From: Chamaecrista fasciculata
Taxonomy: Eukaryota > Streptophyta > Magnoliopsida > Fabales > Fabaceae
Assembly: GCA_003254925.1 (NCBI GenBank)
Contig: QANZ01001255.1
Location: 22,856-86,855 of the forward strand
Direction of reading: 5' to 3'
DNA: 64,000 nucleotides
The position numbers were made by a program, and so were the translations under genes. How positions within the stretch are numbered: the first letter of the stretch is position 1; every line of letters starts with the position of its first letter. The notes below the pieces were generated by a model. That model searched no databases. It saw nothing but the letters and a program-made list of their open reading frames with translations, and was not told the DNA's origin. Of the stretch, positions 44,528-56,100 are shown one piece after another.

Positions 44528-45133
44528 TGATAAACTAGAAAATGGGTAGCACTTACCTAGTTCACCGGTTGTGGGCTGCAAGAGCCAAGAGTTGAACAAG
44601 AACCTGCAAGAGCTTCACAGGGGGGCCGTGCGAAGAGAACTCCGACGCTCAAGTTAGTAAGAGAGTGATATGAGAGTAAGAGAATTCTGGAGTGTAAAGA
44701 GTAGCTAACCTTGAACTGCTGAGATGGGCTCTATTTATAGAGTAGGGAGGAGAGAGGTGGTCAGTGCGCGGGGCGGACCACGTAACCAGACACGATCTCC
44801 ACCAGCGGAGATGGTGGAGACCGAGATTTGCGGAGCAAGGCAATCGTGGGTGATTGCGTGTCACTTCGCATGGCGGGCGCCAGGCAACTGGAGATCGTGG
44901 GTGTGAACAAATCCGTAGCCCATGATCTCCCGCAGCGTGGATTGCGGAGCGAGGTAGTCGTGGATGACTACGTGTTATTTGGGGGGCGTGCGCCAAGACC
45001 CTGGATGGATCATGGCCGCCCCTAACTGTGCAGAGGGCGCCCGATTGGCTCGAGGGCGCCTTGAAAGGTGTGGAGGGGAGAAGAGGCCCGGTTCGAGGGC
45101 CGTTTAAGCGTACGCCCAAATAGTGATGTATCA
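44528..45133 (-). repeat. 5' LTR of the full Tat copy
   Basis: 606 bp. TATA motif CTATAAATAG at about 44731-44740 (minus). Contains the CCCACGAT direct/inverted repeat set seen in all family LTRs. Confidence 0.9.
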
Positions 45134-45306
45134 TAAGTTAATAGTTTGTTGAAACTTTTTTTTATCACTTTTTAATGTTCAATTGATTTTTTTATGAAAT
45201 TTCAGAAGTTCAAGAAAATTTTGTACTTTTTAACCAATTTTTTTTTATCAATCAACCTTATAACAGTTTTTATTTTTAAACGAAAAAAGCTAGATTCAGA
45301 ATTCAT

Positions 45307-46042
45307 CATAGTACGGAAACTCAACCCAGACTGCCTGGGTTAACCCGGAACCCAGTGAACCAGATACCAATCCGGTCTGATCACCCTAATTGGATCGGAT
45401 TACATCTGACCCAATTTTTTTCAAGTCAATCTGCCGGTCCGGGTTTGAACCGTCGACCCACCAATTCATTTGGCCTGGACTGAAAAAAAAAAAACTAAAA
45501 CTCAAGCACAACTTGGCCTAGGGCTTTTCTATTATTATTATTATTTTAATTATAATTAAAATGTATGTCAAGGGTCAAATAAATCAATTGAATAAAATAA
45601 TTTTATAATAATATGCTCCATTAAAAGTGGGTGAATAACAAACTTTAGAATTTTGAAAGAGCCTTATATATTGCAATTCATTTATACCACAATTCAATTT
45701 GTATTTTCTTGTATTCTTTAACTTCCATTTTGTGAATTTATAAATACTGATTTGTTTTTTTATATAATCTATGAAAATGTGAATACTTGTTTGAATTTAT
45801 GAATTTCTATTTTTTCTTTAGTAAAAGATAACGATTTCTAATCAAATTCATGTTTAAATTTGATTTCTTATAACTTAGTATGTGTACAAGAGATTTGTTT
45901 GATTGATGTATGTGTAAATATATACATATTTTTCTTATTTTACCAGGCTAGCTGAATTTTTAGTGACCCAGTGGTTGAATCGGTGAACTATCCACCTAAA
46001 TCCTTATTCGGGTCAATGACTGATCCGAATTTTCGAACTATG
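45307..46042. mobile_element. Non-autonomous hAT element
   Basis: Perfect 8-bp duplication GAATTCAT (45299-45306, 46043-46050). Inverted ends CATAGTACGGAAACTC / CATAGTTCGAAAATTCGG. Ends rich in AACCCGG-type phrases, centre AT-rich. 736 bp, no transposase. Confidence 0.75.
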
Positions 46043-46360
46043 GAATTCATCAAAATTAATCAATTATAAAATTAAATTTGATGTTATAAATAATAGCATT
46101 GGGCAGGTGTATTATTACTAGTCAAATTGAACATGGAGAAGATGAGGAAAACGTCCACAGTTTGCTTAGTCAAATATAGAGGGAATTAGCTGTAAGCGTA
46201 GGTTAGGCAGAAGTTGAGGAAACTTGCAAGGAAACTATTATCACTATTCTCAGCAATATACATATTGGCAAACATTTGAGTTAAAATTAGAGAAAACTTA
46301 TTATCGGATCTTGAATTTATTTTGATTCAACAAATCAATACTTGAATAATTAAAACTTTT

Positions 46361-46804
46361 AAGCCAAAATACACTTTTGATCCCATAACTTATGCTCATG
46401 CCTCATCTTGGTCCTATAACTTTTTTAGTTACATTTTTTGTTCTATATCTTTTGCTCAAATTGTAGATTTGGTCCCATGTTACACTTTTAGTCCTAGATC
46501 TTTGGGTCAGATTGCAAAATTGATCTCATTTTTTTTGTCAGGTTGTAGGATTGGTTTCACATTTTTGAGTCAGGTGCAGAATTAGTCTCATATCTTTGGG
46601 TCAGGTGGGACTGACGATAATAGAACTTTTTATAAAGATATGAGGTCAATTCTGCAATCTAGCCAAAAGATATAGGACCAAAAGTGATATGAGACCAAAT
46701 CTGCAACCTGAGCAAAAGATATAGGACCAAAAGTGCAACAAAAAAAAGTTGAGACCGAATTGAGACCTTGGCAAAAGTTTTGGAACCAAAAGTGCACTTT
46801 GGTC
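46361..46804. mobile_element. Foldback MITE, copy D of the GGTCAAAGTGCAC family
   Basis: Ends AGCCAAAATACACTTTTGATCC and complement GACCAAAGTGCACTTTTGG; about 440 bp. Flanks A/T-rich without a clean duplication. Confidence 0.65.
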
Positions 46805-46809
46805 AAATT

Positions 46810-47930
46810 TTATTATTGTAGTTGTCGACGATTTGATTCTTGAGTCAAATTCAGAGATAAAAAAAATAAAAATTCAGGGACAAAAAATATTAATTTAGTA
46901 TAAATTCAAAGACCAAAAGATATAAAATTATTTCAAATTTAGGGGTTAAATAATCGCTAAGGATCAAATAGTCTAATATTGAAATATTTTAAGGACCAAA
47001 TAGTGTATTTTGATGAATCAAGGACTCATTAATTGACTCTTTATAAATTGAGGGACGAAATAGTAAGTTTTCTCTTAAAATAAACTTAATATTTGGTCTT
47101 TAAATTTATTCTAAAATTAAATTTGGTCATTAAAAATTGAAAATATGTATTTTTGTTTTTAATTTTTTTAAAAAAAATATAAGTTATTTAATCTTTAAAA
47201 CATTATTTATATGAACTAAATAGTTAATATTTGTAAAAAAAAAATCAAAGACTATTTTTCTTATATCAAGGGTCCAAATTATAATTTCTGAAAAAAAAAA
47301 AATTTAAGATAAAAAGAATAAATTTTCTCTTTAAATTATGCAATAAGAAAAGTCTACAAAAAGTTCAGATAGTTTAGTTGTTAGATTAATATGTTTTGAA
47401 ATTCGGGTATTTTTCTTTGAAACTTTTTATTATATGAATTTGAGAGGAAGTTAATAGATCAAATAGTAAAAAGCTCAAATGTTCAAATGCTCAAATACTC
47501 AACTACTCAAGCATTCGGGAGCATTAACTTATACAATAATTTCCCAAGTTATTTATTATGTATGGAAATTTTCTCTTATATATGCTAAACTTGTCATTTA
47601 AAATTTTAACTACTTTGTTGACAATTCGACATTTCTCATCACTAGATCAAAAGTCACGTCCGGATCAGTTTCTCCATAAAAAATAAATAAATTTTGACTA
47701 AAATATGATCTATAGTATATGGGCTTTGCATGAAGTAAGCTTTATGTATTTTTTATTTGAGTAACTATTCTTTCTCAAAGTGAGGATTACATTTAACCCG
47801 GTACTGATTTTTGTGTAGAGATACAAACTACGAAGTCTTGGAGTATTATTTCAACAAAAAGAACAAAATAAAAATGAGAAATTTATGGACTTTTGCCCTT
47901 ATCTATATACTAGGGACTTAGCGTTCCCGG
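46810..47930. repeat. Direct segmental duplication, copy 1
   Basis: Shares order and wording with 49030-50270: 'TTAGTATAAATTCAA', 'AAGTTTTCTCTTAAAATAAACT', 'TAAAAATTGAAAA', 'TTTCTTTGAAA', and later 'TTCAACAAAAAGAACAAAAT' with 'GAGAAATTTATGGACTTT'. Diverged, so old. No genes; includes a fragment of the CTATTTGGTC foldback family. Confidence 0.6.
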
Positions 47931-48278
47931 CATGTCACGTTTGAATTGATTTTTATATTGATAAAAGGATAAGTTTGGGACCAATTTGAGAAATTATAAA
48001 AATATGTAAGACTCAGCTAAAAAAAATAAAATATTTAGGACCAATTTGAAATTACCTCATATGCAGAGAGTGAGTAGGGAGAGAGAGTGGTAATTTTTTT
48101 TCTTTTTTAATTTTGTTTTTTGAATTTTTTTTATTTTTAACTGTTTTTTGCATTTTTTTTAATTCATTTATTTTTTTAAAGAAGTGGGGAGAGTGAGTGG
48201 GGAGAGAGAGTGGTGATTTTTTTTTTCTTTTTAATTTTTTAATTCACTATTTTTGACCAACCATAAAGGGGTTTAGCC

Positions 48279-48884
48279 TAGGGATGACAATTTTTTAGGA
48301 TAGATAGGATATTCGTCCGTATCCGTCGGATACCAGATATCGAATAGGATACGGATAGAGAAAATTAATTTTTTTTTCGGATATTGGGCGGATACGGATA
48401 TTATCCTCGGATACCCTATATTCATCCGAAATGAACGAATATTTAGGGTATCCGATATCCAATACCCTATTACTTACTTAATTTTTATATTTTACATTTA
48501 ATTTAGTATTTTATATATAAAAATTTAAATTTAATTAATTATATTTATATTTTTTTTATATAATTATATTTAATTTTTTATTTCAAAAAATAAATTTAAA
48601 ATGTAAATAAATAATAATTTTATTTAATTATATTAGTTAGCGGATAATGGATATCGGATACCCGATATATCCGATTTATAAAATAGGATATCATATCCTA
48701 TATCCATATTTTTTCGAATATTTCGGATATTTCAGGTATCCGTCGGATATCGGATATCGAATAGGGTGTGGATATAGATATTAATTTATCGGAGACAGAT
48801 AGGGTACGGATATTGGATAGGATAAACGGATACGAATACGGATAGTGGCAAAACCACTAAATATCCTATCCGTTGTCATCCCTA
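48279..48884. mobile_element. Non-autonomous hAT element with GGATAT-rich interior
   Basis: Perfect 8-bp duplication GTTTAGCC (48271-48278, 48885-48892) and 12-bp perfect inverted ends TAGGGATGACAA / TTGTCATCCCTA. 606 bp. The flanks of the interior are made of GGATACGGATATCCG-like units in both orientations. No ORF. Confidence 0.88.
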
Positions 48885-49684
48885 GTTTAGCCATATAATA
48901 TAGTATAGATATATCAATTAATAAAAAAGTAAAATTACAAAAAAAGTTTATATAACTTTTGACGTGGCAAAATCCAAACGCTCCGAGAGCGGCTGCCTTT
49001 ATTCTATTAATTTATTATTTTTTGAATAATCAAAATTTATAACTCAATTCTTGAAATATATATATTACAATTATTAACGATTTAGTTTTTAATTCAAATT
49101 CAACGATTAAAATAATAAAAATTTAGTATAAATTTAAAGATAAAATATATTAATTTAGTATAAATTCAATGATAAAAAAACATAAAATTAGCTTAAATTC
49201 AAAGGCGAAATCATTACTAAGGACTAAATAGTATATTTCGATTATTCATAAATTGATTAGTTGACTTTGTGTAAATTAAAGAACCAAAAAGTAAGTTTTC
49301 TCTTAAAATAAACTAAATACTTGGTCTTAAAATCTATTATAAAATTATAATTTGGTCCTTAAAAATTGAAAAATTATATTTTTTATTTTTTTTACAAATA
49401 TAAGTTATTTAATCTTTAAAAAATTATTCATATCAACTAACTAGTTAATATTTGTAAAAAAAAAAATCAAAGACTATTTTTTTTTCTAATATTGACGGTC
49501 CAAATTATAAATTCTGAAAAGAAAAACAAATTTAAATATAAAAAAATTAATGTTATCTTTAAATTATGTAATAACAAAAGTCTAATAGTTTAGTTGTTAG
49601 ATTAAATAAATATGTTTTGAAATTCGTGCATTTTTCTTTGAAAATTTTTATTATATGAATTTGAGACGAAGCTCAAATGCTCAA

Positions 49685-49931
49685 TTACCTTTAAAGGTAA
49701 ATGCTATGAAAAGCTGCTTAGCCAAAATCATTATTTTTTTTCTATTCATTTTTACACAATTTTCGAGATTGTGTAAAAAGCTCACATTTACCTTTAAAGG
49801 TAAATGTGAGCTTTTACCTTTAAAAATTGAAAATATGTATTTTTACCTTTAAAGGTAAAATATTTACCTTTAAAGGTAAATGTGAGCTTTTCGAGATTCT
49901 CGAGCATTACCTTTAAAGGTAAATGCTCACA
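49685..49931. repeat. Cluster of perfect palindromes centred on CCTTTAAAGG
   Basis: Five full palindromes in 250 bp: 49685-49700; 49776-49815 (a perfect 40-bp palindrome, core CACATTTACCTTTAAAGG); 49841-49860 (20 bp); 49863-49880 (18 bp); and about 49904-49927 (one-base imperfect), plus a half site at 49813-49824. Spacers reuse GAGCTTTT, CTCGAGA and TTTTTACACAAT phrases. Confidence 0.85.
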
Positions 49932-49977
49932 TTTTTTTCTATTGATTTTTACACAATTATATGAAAGAAAAAATTTA

Positions 49978-50158
49978 GGTAAGGTTCCTTATTCCTTCGA
50001 TTAAAAGCTTAATTTACATTCACTCTCTTCTATGATTGGTCATGTAAAAAGGTGTGTTTAATAATCTCTCTCTACCATGATTGGTCAAGCATCAAATTTT
50101 TGCCACGTGTCAAATGCTTATTGGGGAACCTTATAGCAAAGATATAAAGAACCTTACC
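49978..50158. mobile_element. Small MITE with TA target duplication
   Basis: Inverted ends GGTAAGGTTCCTTAT / complement GGTAAGGTTCTTTAT with TA on both sides (49976-49977, 50159-50160); inner ATGATTGGTCA repeats. 181 bp. TA duplication suggests Tc1/mariner-type mobilisation, though ends are not the classic Stowaway sequence. Confidence 0.55.
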
Positions 50159-50270
50159 TAAGTCTTTTCCTTATATGAATTTGATACAAATACGTATTAT
50201 TTCAACAAAAAGAACAAAATCAAAATGAGAAATTTATGGACTTTTTCCCTTATATATATATCAATTAATA

Positions 50271-51092
50271 AAAAAATTAGTTATAAAAAAAATTGAAAAA
50301 TCTAGAATTATATAACTTTTGATAGGGCTCTTGGATTATTTCTATCAAATAATTCTAAATTGTGGGTTAACACTAATCACTAGCATTGTTTTCATTATAT
50401 ATATATATATATATATATTGTATGTATATTCAGTTGTGAATTCTGTTAAAGCACTGCCTAATTGGATCTAACCATGATTCACTTACAGATGTAATAAAGT
50501 CATTATAGGTCGGTCTGACTCTTAACCTATTCAGGAAAAGGGCCCAACTTGCGAGAGCCAACTTACTATTAGTGGTCCTATCAAATTTATAGTCATATAC
50601 TAACTAATATCACCATCTTATATTAATTTTATATTTTAATAAATAAACCATTTTCTCCTATATATATGTGAGAAAGGTGATATGAGGGTAAGGGTGTGTC
50701 TAACAAATTGGTGGCTCTTAGCAGGTTTTAAATTTCCCTGCTACTTTCTCCAACATTTTTTTTCTCGGCAGGATCAGGTTTTCAGCATATCATCAGATGG
50801 ATTTCAGCTCAATTTAAGGTACGATTTAGATTCATCCCACTAATCTAAATCTAGCAGGGAAAACATCCAAACGATTTGAGAGCGACTGCCTTTATCCCAT
50901 TAGGGCAAACATTCTACTCTATTTGGGCAATCACCTAATTGTCCTAAGGTTTGAAGCCTACAAATAGTATCATTCTAAACCTGTTAACTTGAGTGTTGGA
51001 GGAGCATCATGACACCTCAATCTCATCTAGCTTTTATATCCTCTATGCAGGTTTTCTCACCGTCATCTTGTTGAAGTAGCCCTAGCTTTATA
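50271..51092 (+). repeat. Degraded LTR, probably Tat-related, plus flank
   Basis: Near the right side CTTGAGTGTTGGAGGAGCAT, GCAGGTTTTCTCAC and an ending before ATTGACGCTATTTGTGAGGA (51093-51112) mirror, in order, the LTR phrases CTTGAGCGTCGGAG, GCAGGTTCTTGCTC and the primer-binding TTGGCGCCGTCTGTGGGGA. The LTR start is not recognisable; an AT microsatellite lies at about 50398-50420. Confidence 0.35.
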
Positions 51093-51225
51093 ATTGACGC
51101 TATTTGTGAGGAGCGTCTCCACCTAACCCATGATCATTACACAATTGTAACATCTGTCGGATTCTATCTTGAATTAGACTGTAGGCATAAACTATAATAT
51201 TGTAAATGCTTTAAATTGGGACCTT

Positions 51226-51244
51226 GGGGGGGGGGGGGGGGGNN

Positions 51245-51276
<32 letters not shown>
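51226..51276. other. Poly-G run containing NN
   Basis: About 49 Gs around two Ns (51243-51244). Such a run is not otherwise seen in the window and is likely a sequencing or gap-filling artefact. Confidence 0.7.
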
Positions 51277-51277
<1 letters not shown>

Positions 51278-52089
51278 TAAAGTATAGAGAATAGGAAGAG
51301 TAGGTAAATTATGATAAGAAAGAGGGTCAAAGCTAACTGAAAATGAATAAAGAGACTAAAGTTATTAGAAGGAGAAAGGACTAAACTGCAAAGTCAAAAA
51401 GTTTTCATAACTTTAGGTAAATTTAAGTAAATACGTGGGGAAAACTCATGAAAGTGATTTAAAAATATGGAGGAATTAAATTGTAAGAGAAAGTGGAATT
51501 AGAGGAATTTTAGTGATGGAATTAAAAGTTTAAGGGGAAGAAATGTAATCCTTCGCAAATTAAATATATGAATGATCGGAGAAGAGAAGGGGAGGGGGGG
51601 GGAGGAATAAGCATAAAAAAAAGAAAGGAAGAAAGGGAAAAAGAAAGAGCTAGGTCCACAAAGGGGAGAGAAATAGGAAGAAGAGAAGTTTGGAGCTCTC
51701 AACTCTCTCAGGAAACTTAAGGGAGCTATACAACCTAGCTACTTATGGGTTAAAAGACTTCAATTTAAAAGACTTGGACCAATACATGCATATATGAAGA
51801 CTTATTTGGACCTAAATAATCATATTTTGGGCTTAAAATATTATTTTTATTTTGAGTTTTATTTTAGTGCAAATTTTAATAGTTTTAGGCTTAGTTATTT
51901 GAAGTCCATAAGTGTTTGTTTTTTTTTACGAAGTCCATTAGTGTTTTAACACATTTACATAATTTTTATTATTTTAATTAGTTGGACTTCATGTTTAAAA
52001 GTCCTTAAGGGTTTTATTCGTTAGGGTTTAGTGTTTTGTGACCCATTAGGCTTTCTCATCTCTAGAAGTATAAATATTCCATTAACTCT
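51277..52089. other. Intergenic DNA, purine-rich then AT-rich
   Basis: GA-rich tracts at 51560-51690; no gene or repeat pair supported. Confidence 0.4.
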
Positions 52090-52190
52090 TGATACATCAC
52101 TACTTGGGCGTACGCCTAATAGGCCTTTGCTCCAGGCCCCTTTCCCTTTTCGAGACGCACTTGAACCAGTCGAATGACCCCGTGCATCTT
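52090..52190 (+). mobile_element. Truncated Tat LTR (start only)
   Basis: TGATACATCACTACTTGGGC and GTACGCCTAATAGGCC match the LTR start; similarity fades after about 100 bp. Confidence 0.75.
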
Positions 52191-52594
52191 GGGAGTACAT
52201 CTTACCCTAAAATCATGTACTTGAAAATTGTCCAAAAATGAAAAATACTAAAAATCAATAGTGTGATGAACACCAAAAAGTAGAAAAATGTCTTGTATAA
52301 GATCTTAATCAAATTTGAAATAAATGTTATCCTATAATCATATACATAACCCAAGAAAAATAAATGACAGTTGTAAAGAAAAATATTAGGGGCAGTGGGG
52401 ATTCCTACCAAAGATCCTTGCTTACAAAATTGGCACTATACAAATTCTGTCTCTTTCCATGCAGCTTGCCTCTTTAACTCCTGGACCTAGTAATTACAGC
52501 TTTTACCTAGGAAGTATGGACACTCACATACAGACTAATTGTGAAAGCAACACAACAAAATATGAAGTGTTGTGTGTAATAAGTTCGGGATTGG

Positions 52595-52775
52595 ATCCTC
52601 TAGAGTTTCTTTCCATGCATTTCTTGTGGAGTTAGAGAGAGAAAATATGGATTTTATGAAAAAAAATATATAAGATTCACATTTTCTCTTTCTCTCTCTT
52701 CTTTTCTCTTACTTTCTCTCTCCAACTCTAGAAGAAATGTAGAGAAAGGAACTCTAGAGGATCCATTTTCAGTAA
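52595..52775. mobile_element. Small foldback element
   Basis: GGATCCTCTAGAGTTTCTTT at left pairs with the complement of the right arm (GGATCCTCTAGAGTTCCTTT); both arms end in AGAGAGAG tracts. It lies beyond the 3' end of the DUF632 gene. No clear target duplication. Confidence 0.5.
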
Positions 52776-53121
52776 GTTCAACACGTTCATTCCTCTATCT
52801 AAAAGTGTCCATGCTTCATAAGCTTTACCTATCCTGGAACCACCCACTGCCATATCTTTCAAAGGAATATCTATCACCATCACCTCGTTTTTATTGTCAA
52901 GGGTTGAAACCAACACATAAGTATGGTTTAACATTAACAGTTTTATTTCTGCCTTCCATGTGGACTTGTATGAGAACCAAGTTCATTCATGTTTCAACCG
53001 GAAGCTATAATCCTGAAACCCCAGAAAGATCTGTGAAAAATTTTCTTTTATCATTTCTTTTCCTTTTTTCTGACTAGACCGATTGAGATTGTGACTTGTT
53101 GATCATCTTGAGGCTGAGGCT
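52776..53121 (-). other. 3' flank of the DUF630/632 gene
   Basis: Likely 3'UTR and downstream sequence. A minus frame (to 52934) contains DNKNEVMVIDIPLKDMAVGG; it looks coding-like but I do not recognise it, and the foldback element truncates it. Confidence 0.3.
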
Positions 53122-56100
53122 TCAAAGGCCATCTTGAGACAAGGAATTCCTTCTCTGATAGTTAGTTTTAGCGTCTTGAATGGCTTGCCGAAGTTCTGCA
53201 TGCATTATAACAGAAGACCCAGCAAAATTATTTAGCTGACCAAGAAATCTTACCAAGCTTGCTCGAAACCGGTCAAAACCTGAGACCCAGTCCTCTGAAG
53301 CATCATCATTTAATAAATTGTCTCGAGACTCGCTACCAGCATCAGCCTTCCATGATGTTATATGAGGATGATTTGCACCTTTTTTATGGTTCTTCTCCTG
53401 ATGGGGTAAAAACCAGGCAGTTTCACCTGTTAAACTCTTTATAGAGTCGGTAACATCCTTAACAGGTAAGGTACCGAGCTTCTCCAACCAGACATCACAG
53501 GTGGCATATATAGGAGGGCCATAATGCCTCAAGGGGAGAGGTTGAAACCTCCTTTTTCTCTTGGAAGATTTTTGTTGAAGCAATACACATTTGCCTAGCC
53601 ATCCATTTATAGACTCGAGATAGGATTTTTGAGCTTCGATCCACTTCACAAAAGTTGATGATAGGGTATGGAGTTCATTTTCAAGATAAGCAGTTATCTG
53701 CCTACGTAAGTCAGATTGCATGGTCGTTCCAGTATGGCTATTGTTATAGGCTGCTGTAATTATCTGAAATTGAAGCTTGTGGCATTCAAACATCACTTCC
53801 CACATACGACTTAACCTGACATCAAAGTGAAACAACCTCAATACACAAGCAAGTATTACTGTTATTGCTAAGCTATTATTATTGCACCATAAGCAAGTTT
53901 ATAGAGTATAGCTAGATATAATAAATTAAAATAAATGGAAAAAGCAATCAGAATTTGTTTGGCAGAAGCAAGTGGTGAAAAAAAGGAGGAAAGCAGTCAC
54001 TTACCCCAAAATTTATGTCAAAAGGTTAGATCAATTTAAATTCTGTTTGACTATGAAAGAAAGATAAAGGATTTAAAACAACAGTGCATTTCAGATGCCT
54101 GATCTTGAAACAGAATGACAATCACAAATATATATATATGTACAATTCAGCAAACGAGCTTTTTGAGGTGACAAGTCTGCATTAGATAAATTTATGGCCC
54201 TTAATGAAAAAAGCTCCCAAAACCAATTTATCAAAAGGAGTTGATAAAAAGATAAAAGCAAGTTTAACCAAGCACCCACTCCTCAATCCTCATATCAGTC
54301 AAAGTATACAACGCGTTGAAAAATATTAGGCAGAAAAATTATTATTATTCATCCTAAACAAAAAAGTTTACAGCAGCTTAAATAAGAGAGAAATACTCCT
54401 AATTAAGTTAGGAATCCTAATGCTACTTGAAAAAGATAATAACAAAAATAAAACCTAATCCTATTTGAAAAAGATAATAACATAAATAGGAAATAAAATA
54501 CGAAATAATAATTCCTGATATGTGTTATATTTCTCAACACTCCCCCTCAAGCTGAAAATAGAAATTCATTCTCAGCTTGTTTATATAGTTCTCAAACCCA
54601 ATATTATTGAGCTCATTTTCATAATTTTCTTTCTACAGTTCACCATTCTTCTGAACCATAGTTGGTTACTTGATTGTTTGGGTCTTGCCCGAAATTTTTG
54701 TTTCCTTAGACATTGTTGCCATTGGAAGAAGATGATTATTGAATGAAAAACTTCAGTGGGTGTTGTTTGTGAATGATGCAAAGATTCTAGCAATGAAGGC
54801 CAAAGGTGGACACGTCAATGAAGGACGAAAAGTATTATTGGGTCTGATAATGACAATGAAGGCTGAAGGTGAACTCGTCAATTAAGGACGATTGAACAGT
54901 AGAACAATTGTCAATAAAGGACAAAAGTACTTGTTGAATGGATTCGCTAATTAAGGACGAATGAATTGTTGATTATGACAAGGACCAATTCATCTATGAA
55001 GGACGAATTGAAATCTGTCTCAATTCGTCAATTAAGGACGACAAAGCATGAGGTATCGTCAATTAAGAAAAATGAAATTTTGTGAGTACTGTCAATGAAG
55101 GACGAACTGAGAATGAAAGATGTCAATTAAGGACAAACAGAAAATTGGCCATTGAATTTTGTCAATTAAGGACAAATTTGAGGCGCAAAGGGATGTCGAT
55201 GAAGGTCAACGAAACTCGAGTGACTATCATCAATGAAGGACAGTGAATTAGGATGGTTATTGTCTGCTAAGGCTCATTGATGAAGGCCGAGTGAATGAGG
55301 TGAGTGAGAATCGGTGATTAAGGCCTAGGTCTCGCTGATGAAAGGGATGGAGGACTAGCTTTAATGGGCCTCAGGGATAACTACTGGGTATCATCAATTA
55401 AGGGTGGTGGGTAATAGTGGGCCATGGCTTGGGAACTTGGACAATGAAAGAAAAAAACGACGTCATTAATGGTAGAGCATAATTTTGATCAAGAATCCGT
55501 TTCTGATGAACAAACAAGATGATTGATGGACGCTGGAATTATGGCAGAGAAGAACGATGATGGGTGAGTGAAAAATTTTGGGTGGTGTCAAGGTTTAAGG
55601 TTATAGTTGGTTGGGTGTTGGTGAAGGACAGGGCATGGGACAATGGGTTTGTGAAGTACGACATCTGGGAAGCAATTGTGAAGGACCAAGGACCAAGGAC
55701 AAAGGAATTCTAGAAACAAAAGGTGTTTTGTTTGTGAAGGATGAAGAACGAAGAAGGGTGTTTGTGAAGGAACAGTTATGAAGGCTAAAGAGGGTTGTTT
55801 AAGATGTCAACCAGCTCTAATACCATGTTGAAAAAAATTAGGCAGAAAAATTATTATTCATACTCAACTAAAAAGCTTACAGCAGATTGAATAAGAGAGA
55901 TACTCCTAATCAAGTTAAGAGAGAAACATTCCTAATTAAATCCTAAAGCTACTTGAAAAGATAATAACAGAAATAAAAAATAAAATTATTCCTACTAAAT
56001 CCTATATTTCTCAGCACAACTTATCAGAATTCACAAATCCAATGCACGAGAGGGAGAAACAGACACAAAGTAAGAAAGAGGAACCAAAAGAGTAATACCC

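Larger units (their letters stand above)
31692..45133 (-). mobile_element. Full-length Tat-lineage Ty3/gypsy retrotransposon (decayed)
   Basis: LTRs 44528-45133 (5') and 31692-32296 (3') bound 13,442 bp with a perfect duplication TAAGT (31687-31691, 45134-45138). In transcription order it holds the primer-binding site, gag, protease, a candidate intron, RT, RNase H, a second RNase H, integrase, an antisense gene, a copia solo LTR insertion and the 3' LTR. Ty3/gypsy order (RT before integrase), two RNase H domains and an antisense ORF after integrase are characters of the Tat lineage. Breaks: TAG in gag, a gag/protease frame change, TAG between the RNase H domains, a frameshift in the second RNase H and one in the integrase tail, so it is not autonomous now. 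About eight LTR differences by eye suggest a fairly recent insertion. Confidence 0.92.
49030..50270. repeat. Direct segmental duplication, copy 2
   Basis: Counterpart of 46810-47930, interrupted by the palindrome cluster (49685-49931) and a small MITE (49978-50158). The hAT element 48279-48884 lies between the two copies. Confidence 0.6.
53816..56098 (-). other. Intron 4 of the DUF630/632 gene, expanded by an LTR element
   Basis: Donor GAAGG|GTATTA (56098-56097) and acceptor GATGTCAG|GTTAAG restore a glycine codon (LIEGLSRMW). Three quarters of its 2283 bp is the LTR element at 54314-56016. Confidence 0.85.

Noticed and set aside
49685-49931. CRISPR-like repeat array
   Set aside because: Eukaryotic context, palindromic units, irregular spacers that are partly repeats themselves.
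54522-54793. Short ORFs inside the intronic LTR element
   Set aside because: No gag or pol motif; interior is repeat-derived.
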